Assembly (NCBI GenBank): GCA_028023455.1
Contig: JAQFVV010012394.1
Coordinates: 21,408,900-21,472,899, forward strand
DNA: 64,000 nucleotides
Direction of reading: 5' to 3'
From: Epiperipatus broadwayi
Lineage: Eukaryota; Onychophora; Udeonychophora; Euonychophora; Peripatidae
Part shown: positions 56,505 to 64,000 of the stretch, piece by piece
Numbering within the stretch: the stretch's first letter is position 1
Layout of the letters: every line of letters starts with the position of its first letter
Translations under genes and position numbers: made by a program
Notes under the pieces: model-generated
Told to the model about the DNA's origin: nothing
The model's database searches: none
The model's input: only the letters and a program-made list of their open reading frames with translations

Positions 56505-58345
56505 AATTTATTAATGTGAAGTTCAGAAAACTTTTATATAAGTAATTAAATTCATATTAAGTAAGGTTTAAGCTAATTAAATCTGTTAATTAGCCTAAGA
56601 TGTTTACATTCATTCCACTGGATGAAGTAATCCAGAAAGAACAGTAAGCAGAGATAAAAACTATTATACAAAAGAAAGTCTTTTTTTTTTTCGCCTACCA
56701 GAACTTCATTAGAACTGCAAAGCAAATGACAGTTGTAACAGTAAAAAAAAATAGAGGAACACCTTTTTCCAGGGAATCTATCCCTGCATGTAAACAAGCC
56801 GATTAGAGACATGAGCAGGTTGCTTTGATCTCATTTATAATTTTGATATGCTTCAAGGGTCATATAGAATGTAAGGGTAATGTTGAGAGTTACTTATTAG
56901 TTTATATCTAATTCAAGAGATTTAAATAGATATTAGTAGAATTGTTTAGAATCCTATTTGATATATGTTTAAATTATGGTATATCTACATGCAATATATA
57001 TATATGTTTGACTATGTATATGTGGGCAATATATGTTATTGAGTGCGTTAAACTCATATATATTGTACTTTTTGCTAATCATTCTGACTTGTCGATTTTA
57101 TTATTTGTTAGTCTGACCTGTAGAAATAATTAGTTTTAGTAAAAGGGAGAGAAAGATTATTTAAAGATAAAGAAATACGCGAGCTTTAAGATTTTTTTGT
57201 TTAGATGGAATATGAGGATAGGATAGCAAACTAAACCCTGTTATTAAAAATAGTATAAGGGGAGTAAAAAATAATAAGTTTAAATAATAAAAAGTTTATT
57301 ATGGAATTTAATAGTTTTAGGAGAAAGAAGGTATTGAATTTGGCTAAAAAGGTTTCTGGTCATACAGTCCATACATAACTAAAACTTTTTATTTAAGGAG
57401 AAACCATTTTATATCACATTAAATAATGAGAATCAGGTAAAAAAAAAATGGCATCGGAGAATTATAGACTGAACAATATATATAATTTGAATATTTATAA
57501 ATAATAAAATTTATATATATTTAAATTAATGTAAATTTTAAATTATAATTGCAAATTGTTTATCAAGCACATTTTGGCATATAATCTTTTTTACAAAAAC
57601 AATCTTTACTCGAATGTGTTTTTTTACATTTGCGAAGAAATAAATTAAGTTGAAGCAAATATAGCTTATAAATCATTTATGTCGCCTTAATTGTTTTTTA
57701 CTTTATCGTTTAAATGTTAAAATTTGCGGCCACGTGACGTTAATGTGGCTCTGTTTTATAGACAAATTTGTTAGTCAGATTTGAGTCGTTTGTTTTGAAT
57801 AAAAATTTAACAATTGATAGTAAATTTTTAGCTCAAAAGTTTCTGTTAATTAAATTTCAAAATTAATCCAAGTTATTTATATCTGAGCATGTACAAATTC
57901 TTTTCTCGTTTCATGGCGAAGCAGTAAAACAACAAAAAAACGTTGCTCAAAACAGTTCTTTTAAATATTGTCTTTAATTAAATAAGTATCAGATTATTTT
58001 TTAAAAATTCACATTATATATGTCGTACGTGTAAAGTAAATCGACCTTTTTAAAAATAAATATCCCATTGCAAGGCAAAAACCCAGTACATTAGGCCCTC
58101 ATAAAGGAACAATGGAGACGGTATTCACTAGACCTATCATTTGCAAGATAGTCTCTCATCCTTGATTCTCATTTGCTAACCAGTATTGGATGGTTGGTTG
58201 GGTCGGTCATCTATGGATTAATTATTTGAGAAATAAATTGTATCCTGAAAAGAATTTGACTTAGTCCATGTATGAACACTAGACTGGAAGTATGACAGGT
58301 AATTGCACACTTCTACAGCATGAGACCCTTTTCTTACGGCTCCTT
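56505..58345. other. Non-coding stretch, no confident feature
   Basis: ORFs of 63-79 codons have no recognised motif. Short simple repeats only. Confidence 0.35.
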
Positions 58346-58351
58346 ATATGC

Positions 58352-58480
58352 TTTTGTATAGTGGTAGAGTGTCTGACTAGAGATTAAGGTCTATGGATTG
58401 CATCCATATTTTAACTTTTGGCTCATGAACTTCATATGCTTCAAGCACTAAAACAATTTTATTATTGACCATTTTACTAT
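58352..58480 (+). repeat. tRNA-derived SINE copy
   Basis: Head TTGTATAGTGGTAGAGTGTC, TGACTAGAGATTAAGGTC and GGATTGCATCC (B-box-like), then CTCATGAACTTCATATGC...CAAGCACTAAAACAATTT body. One of the clearer family members. Confidence 0.6.
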
Positions 58481-58649
58481 CGTATATAATGTGAAATTTT
58501 TATTTTAGTAGTATGATAAGTTACCTCATAAGATATATTTCTTATAAAAATTTACGTTTATTTGTCCTTTTATAGCTAAATCTTGTTTTCACAATTATTT
58601 TTCATCAGAAAGAGAACAATGTTTTAAAAAAAGTTGAACTTTATTATTA

Positions 58650-59260
58650 AAACAGGCAAAACTCTATACGTATTGACACTCAGTGCAAGCCAGAGTAATC
58701 AATGGATGCCAGAAGGCTTCTGCATAAAATCCCCATCTAGCGCCTACTCATTCAATATGCCCAGACTAGTTTCTAGCTTGTGACCTTCATCAGTGAAGAG
58801 CCTCGGATCTGAGATCACTGCACCTAGATCTTAGGATCTAATGCAACCCTCCAGCAGCCACCGCTTATCTCTACTTAACTGCAAAACTATATGTCTCAAA
58901 TTGAAAACACTATAACATTTTCAATCCAAGCTCATTAGCTTATATAGTCATATAGGTTTGAATTCAGTTCAGTACCTATACATTGTTGTGACTTTGCTTC
59001 TTTAATAATCATAGCCACCACTATCCTATTAGGCAGGATTAGTTTTAAGCCAATAAACATCACATGTTCACCACTTCATATGATTGCTTATAACTGTTAT
59101 TAAAACAGGCAAAATTATCTATATGTATTGCCACTCAGTGGATTTTATGCATAAGCCTTCTGGCATCCATTGATTACTCTGGCTTGCACTGAGTGGCAAT
59201 ACATATAGTTTTACCCGTTTTAATAACACTTATAAGCAAGCATAAGAAGTGGTGATCATG
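58650..59260 (-). mobile_element. Complete family C hammerhead element with 15-bp target duplication
   Basis: Flanked by TGAACTTTATTATTA (58635-58649 and 59261-59275). The 611-bp insert starts AAAACAGGCAAAACTC and ends GGTGATCATG. Order: left terminus, AATCAATGGATGCCAG block, antisense hammerhead, CTGCACCTAGATCTTAG, internal region, an inverted copy of the right end, a second left-terminus copy (59098), an inverted left-terminus copy (to 59224) and the right terminus. It is therefore a rearranged, partly palindromic dimer that inserted as one unit. Confidence 0.8.
58755..58818 (-). ncRNA. Hammerhead ribozyme motif, family C (core intact)
   Basis: Minus strand: CTGATGA (complement of 58787-58793), short stem II GGU-CACAA-GCU, GAAA (complement of 58770-58773), compact ACUAGU stem III and GUC, so cleavage is expected opposite 58764/58763. 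UUCA/UGGG can form the core-proximal stem I. Outer stem I is weaker than in the copy at 30.2 kb. Confidence 0.6.
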
Positions 59261-59391
59261 TGAACTTTATTATTACAAATAGAGTTTTTTAATGTCTAAA
59301 TTTGCAACAAAGTTGTCTGCAGTACCATCTCTTAACTAGTACATGCACTACATTATGACATAAGACAGTGTGTTTTGTATCTTCATTAGAA

Positions 59392-59515
59392 ATAAAGTAC
59401 ATATGGCTTTATAGCTTGAGAGTTCATAAGAAGTTTGAGTGTCAGATCTGTGCACCACCTGATCTCTTGACCCCAAGTCGAATGCTCTACCAATTCTACC
59501 ACACCATGCAGAACA
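59392..59515 (-). repeat. tRNA-derived SINE copy
   Basis: On the minus strand GGTGTGGTAGAATTGGTAGA begins a tRNA-like head with GCATTCGACTTGGGGTC, followed by the family body ACTCAAACTTCTTATGAACT and TCAAGCTATAAAGCCAT. The B-box is degenerate. Overlapping ORFs on both strands are by-products. Confidence 0.65.
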
Positions 59516-60149
59516 TACCTTCTTCTTCAATGCATTTCCTGCCATCACATAATCTTGAAAACCATTTAAAAAATATGTTTGTGCCACCTAGCTTTGCTTC
59601 TATATATAGTCTACATCATATAAAACAAAATTTAATGTTAATATATTATTTCATTGTAGGTTAAAGCATAAAATACACTGCCCCATTTCTTGTTATAACT
59701 CATGATTTAGACATGCTAGCATGTTTGGGGTGCAAAGATAAATTACATCACTATATAACATGAAATTATTTATAGAGGGCGCTGTAGGTAGCTTGGTGAG
59801 AGAATCAGCCATCTTTTCACTGAGAATGTTTGAATTATTGCACAATGAACAGAATATTTAGTACCTTTTAATTTAACATTAAACTTCAATGACATGAACT
59901 GTTTATCTAATATAGAATAAACATACAAATTCCTCATATTGCATATGTTTGAACTATAAGATAACCATGCCACACAAACATTAAGAGGTTAGAATAGGGG
60001 ACAGAACTTTATATATCTAACTAGTCCATGTGATGATATATTTTATTTTTAAAGTATAAATAAGTTGTGACATAATTACTTTTTATTTATTACATATACA
60101 CTCAATGCATCTACAAATATTAACATATCTAGAGTTTTTGTATGAACTT

Positions 60150-60340
60150 CACATATCATCATCATCAACAACCATTATCAATCCAATGCAGGATGAAGGT
60201 CTCTCCAAGTTCAATCCATCTTCTCTGATCTCTGGCCACTCTTCTCCTCATCACCCCTGAACACTTTCTTGTTCATCTGTCCATCTCACATGTATTTTCT
60301 TTCTGGGTCTTTTATAATCTCTTGTAAACTATTTCATGTA
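60150..60340 (-). pseudogene. 5'-truncated LINE 3' end (same family as 43.3-45.7 kb)
   Basis: The minus strand matches the last about 170 bp of the LINE ending at 45660: AAGACCCAGAAAGAAA, GTGAGATGGACAGATGAACA, GAGAAGAGTGGCCAGAGATC, TTGGAGAGACCTTCATCCTG and a GATGATGATG tail. It shows this LINE family leaves 5'-truncated copies with GAT-type tails. Confidence 0.85.
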
Positions 60341-60504
60341 TATAGATTATTTAATGGTTTATAATTTTAAAAATAAGTTTCCTTTTCAAAGGTTGGTTAA
60401 AACCAAATAGATTTTAAATAAATTATTATATTTAGTAGATTTTCAAAGTTGATTTTCTTACTCATTTTAATTTATTTAATTTTATTTAACTTTAAACACT
60501 ATTT

Positions 60505-60900
60505 GCATAGTTTAATGTGGTGAGAAAATGTCAGACTCTGGAGCTTAAACGTTTTATAGATAATAGTTCAATTCTATCATGCTTACATTTCTTATAAACA
60601 TCTGAACAATACACTATTTCATTTTTTTTGCTCCACCTGGTTAAGTGCAATGATGAGTACTAGATTCTGATGCTCAGAGATCCATGAATAACAGCCCAAT
60701 TTCTGCTATTTCAGATGCTCATACTTTTTAAGAACTCTAATAAAAATTTGCATTATTCTGTAATCCATGGTTTAATACAAGGATAAAGTGCCAGACTGTA
60801 AAAAGGTCTGTCAATTGCAATCCGGGTCAGCAATTTCTGGTTCTTGAACTTCTTACAAATTCTCAAGTAATAAATCATTTATTTTCCACTCTGGATGGCA
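60505..60900 (+). repeat. Three tandem tRNA-derived SINE units
   Basis: Unit one about 60505-60630 (GGTGAGAAAATGTCAGACTC, GGAGCTTAAAC, GTTCAATTCTATC B-box-like). Unit two about 60640-60765 (ACCTGGTTAAGTGCAATGAT, GATCCATGAATAACAGCCCA). Unit three about 60770-60900 (AAGGATAAAGTGCCAGACTG, CAATTGCAATCCGGG, body TTCTTGAACTTCTTACAAAT, CAAGTAATAAATCATTTATT). Spacing is about 130 bp head-to-tail. Confidence 0.6.
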
Positions 60901-63900
60901 GACAAAAATTTCATTTTCATCTATGATGCTAGGGATGTCATTCACATAATCAGTTTTTGGTAGGTTATTGCTGTCAGTATTATATATATATATGTATTAT
61001 AAATAAAGTAGTTTTTGAATTAAACGTATTTTATTTTGTATTATTTTCCAATGTTTATATTCCTTATAACAAATTTTTTAAAAAATTATATTGCTTGATA
61101 TTTTATATTTCCTTTATTTTTTACATTCATCATAGCATTTAAATCATTCTTTCATTACTCTCACTTCAATCCAATTCAAATATACATTTATTTAAGTTCA
61201 ATGATCTCTAATATTTGTAATATTTGTAGGAATATTAATCATTCCTCTCTTATTTTTTATATTATGACAAGCATTAAATGTCTCAATATCATTTGTGATA
61301 AAAGTTATTTCTACATCTCATCTTGTCTTCACATAAACTATCAACTTTAGCCATTACTTTACCATAATTTTAAACTATCCTCTACGATGTGATTCCAGTG
61401 GTGATAAAAAGTGATTGTAGTGTGGATATGAAATAATAACAATAATAACTCAAATGAGTAAGAAAACATCTCATGGATACAGTGTGAAAAAATAAAATAA
61501 AGTCCATATTCATCAGACACCCTAAATTCATGTCATGGCTTTCATTTCAGCTCTTATTGACTATAAGGGAATGCAATTGTCCATGGAAATCTTTGTTACC
61601 TCTATATTTAAAAAAATTCAAAGTGTGAATATATCTCACATATAACATCCTTTCAAACATATCCTTAAACACGTAGGATTTCATATAATAATTATTCTCC
61701 CAACCACCATCCTATATCTTCCACACACTGAATAACTTTATTAACATAGTAAGAACATATAAGCCACATTATAAAATAATTTCCAAACATCTTTACTAAA
61801 AAACAAAACAACAAAGATCTAAATTCATTTCAAGATGGTTTTAAAAAGTTTTTTCAAGCACAAATGCTTTCAATAACATACACATTGATTTTATACTTTT
61901 ATTCATTTGTTGTTACATTATATAATTTAGAGCTCAATATTTTTATATTTTTCTGTATTTTAACAGACATCAGTAATATCGATAATACATTAATAACTCA
62001 ACTATGTTATAAAATGTATGCATATTCAAGTATTTATGATAAACACATATTTTGAAATACCCTTAGATATTTCAAGGCATTCACTGGCATTCATATTTTT
62101 TATATAAAACACATATGATAGTAATTATATCATCAGTTCATTCAACCATTCAATATTCAAGCAATATGACACATAATAATAATAAAGTACTAATTTTAAA
62201 ATATTACCAAACAATGCAATATAAATAATAAATAAAATTACCTATGATCTCAACATTTATTGCAATCATGAAACAGTTATTCGTTTCTTTGACCATACAT
62301 TCAAACAAATTATAGTTATTAATTACCTGTCAGAAAATTAATTTCTGAAAACCCCACTTTTCTTTATTTAATGTAAATAAAAATTAATCTATTTTAAGAT
62401 TAAATTTAAAAAATATATTATAATAAAACAGGTTAGTTTTAAATATTATTTTAAAATATTAGTATTACACTAAACTTAATGAGAAAAATTTTAAAGTTAT
62501 GAAAAAATCTTTCTTCTACTTGCAAGTTCAACACTCCTCAAAAATTTTCCTCCATTGCCTAGTAATGGTAGAAAGTTTTGAACAAAATTTATTCTCCTCT
62601 CCTGATGCCATTTAATGAAATGTATAAATAATGAAATTAAATCCTGCAGAATCTGGGGAAAATATTGGGCATCCTGGAAAGATGAATATTTATTTGTCTC
62701 TTTTCTGAACATCTATTCAGGCACACAATATTTCCATAAAGAAATAATTAAGGATCCATTTTTATGTGAAATAAGATATCCTTATGTAGTATTACATATT
62801 AATTTCAACAGTTATATATAACAAACATACCATGACAATTATAGTTTACATATAATATTTTACATTGCCATTGGTTAAAACATTAGTAAAATATTATATA
62901 ATATAAAAATTATCCATTTATTACCCCATTTCAGCAGTCATCCATATTTCAGTAACTAAAAGTAGATCTTTAAAAACAGATGCATTATAGTTACTTTATC
63001 TTAGATATCTATATATTGCACTTGAAATGCACATCCATGAAGCTATATTAAAAGTTTATAATTGCTTAGCATTTTAAGTCTTTCATGTTCCCATATTCAT
63101 AGCTTGTCTAATAAAGAGGTAGATAAAAATCATTTCAAATGTATAGTTTGTTTATTCACTTTATCATAAATAAACCTTTTCTTCTTTCAAAGCATAAAAC
63201 AGTCATTTGCTTTTTTCATTTTCTTTCAAAACACATCATTCTCAAATATAGCTTCTTTTAAATTAAGATTTAAATAAATTAAATATAAGATGTTCCTTTC
63301 ACATCATTGTTATAAAGCAGTTATTTTTGTATATCATAAAAGAAAATATCTCTAATTAGCCTCTAACTTAAAAGCAAAATATTAATTTTCATTTTCCTTA
63401 TCTTGAACTTAATAACATTATGAGAATATTTTTTCATAAATATTTATTTCCTATTTGTTAACTTAAATTTCAGTGAAAAATTAGATTTGTTACAAGACAA
63501 AGTTATTAAAAATAAATGTTCATTCACTTCTAAGTATATTAGTTATAAAAACTTCAAAGTCCTTACATAATATGAAGTCTCCTCTGATCTTGTTGTTAAA
63601 TACTTGTCAGCACTTGGTACACATTGTTCCAACACTTAAATGACTATTATAGTCTGTAAAAATCATTGTAGTTTTAAATTAAGCTTCAAATTAATTTTCC
63701 GATAGGAATTATAAATGTTTGTTCCATCATTGTTTTAAAATGATTATTAAATTATACTTTTAAAACTTTTCAGAGAAAACAATAATAAAATTTACTATTG
63801 TTACAATTAAAAAATATATATAAATTATAAATTTTAAACTAAACTGTACTAATAAATTCAAACACTGACTGTCACTTTACTATCATTGTCTAGACTTGAT

Positions 63901-64000
63901 TGAACCTCTGCTTTTATACTGATCTAACCTAGTGATTTGATTCGTTAATTCTGATTTTAAAAATGTGCTAATTTACATAACTAAATCAATTTCATCTTTA
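60901..64000. other. Non-coding A+T-rich stretch, nothing recognised
   Basis: ORFs of 61-71 codons at 60957, 61864, 62497 and 62615 have no family signature. No ribozyme core, SINE head, long inverted repeat or LINE motif was seen. This is the longest stretch in the window without an identified element. Confidence 0.4.

Overview
This is an A+T-rich (by eye about 70% or more) eukaryotic window with no recognisable host gene. There is no long host-like ORF, no convincing exon chain, no rRNA and no intact tRNA gene. Everything that can be identified is a mobile element or a relic of one. Families present are Penelope-like elements (GIY-YIG tails), APE-type non-LTR retrotransposons (RTE/'craniofacial-like' RT families), a Ty3/gypsy element of Mag-like type, several hAT transposons, foldback elements, and two tRNA-derived SINE families. 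This mix fits an invertebrate metazoan genome. The species cannot be named from the sequence, and the window is either intergenic or inside a very large intron.

Layout. 0-3 kb: inverted Penelope GIY-YIG relic, foldback element, two LINE 3' relics, tRNA-SINE relic. 3.9-4.35 kb: a roughly 410-bp (ATT)n tract. 5.4-6.2 kb: hammerhead-bearing repeats. 7.5-8.4 kb: a deleted hAT element. 8.6-9.0 kb: LINE RT relic. 9.1-9.3 kb: MITE. 10.6 kb: hammerhead repeat. 13.6-14.5 and 18.4-18.7 kb: hAT relics. 15.6-19.3 kb: cluster of hammerhead elements. 20.2 kb: 101-bp SINE. 22.7 kb: hairpin element. 24.2-25.0 kb: near-perfect 806-bp Penelope palindrome. 25.9 kb: 50-bp mini-element with an 18-bp target duplication. 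26.4-27.2 kb: LINE relic. 29.6-32.6 kb: foldbacks and hammerhead elements. 33.2 kb: Penelope relic. 36.4-36.8 kb: homopolymer-rich block. 38.7-42 kb: LINE joined to an antisense gypsy element. 43.3-45.7 kb: degraded LINE carrying a 43-bp mini-element. 46.5-47.85 kb: nested foldback with hammerheads. 48.2 kb: SINE. 48.8-51.7 kb: 2.9-kb element with long terminal inverted repeats. 53-55.4 kb: LINE relic. 56.1 kb: LINE zinc-knuckle tail. 58.65-59.26 kb: complete hammerhead element with a 15-bp target duplication. 59.4-60.9 kb: SINE relics and a LINE 3' end. 61-64 kb: nothing recognised.

The most interesting content is a set of self-cleaving-type hammerhead ribozyme motifs. They fall into three repeat families (called A, B and C here), most copies lying in inverted-repeat or palindromic elements, several of them flanked by 11-18 bp target-site duplications. 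Family C is also present as 43- and 50-bp insertions that keep both element termini and their target duplications. Together these suggest non-autonomous, ribozyme-bearing retroelements (retrozyme-like or Penelope-LTR-like) moved by target-primed reverse transcription. The enzyme that moves them is not proven. Penelope-like relics in the same window are candidates, since that class is known to carry hammerhead motifs.
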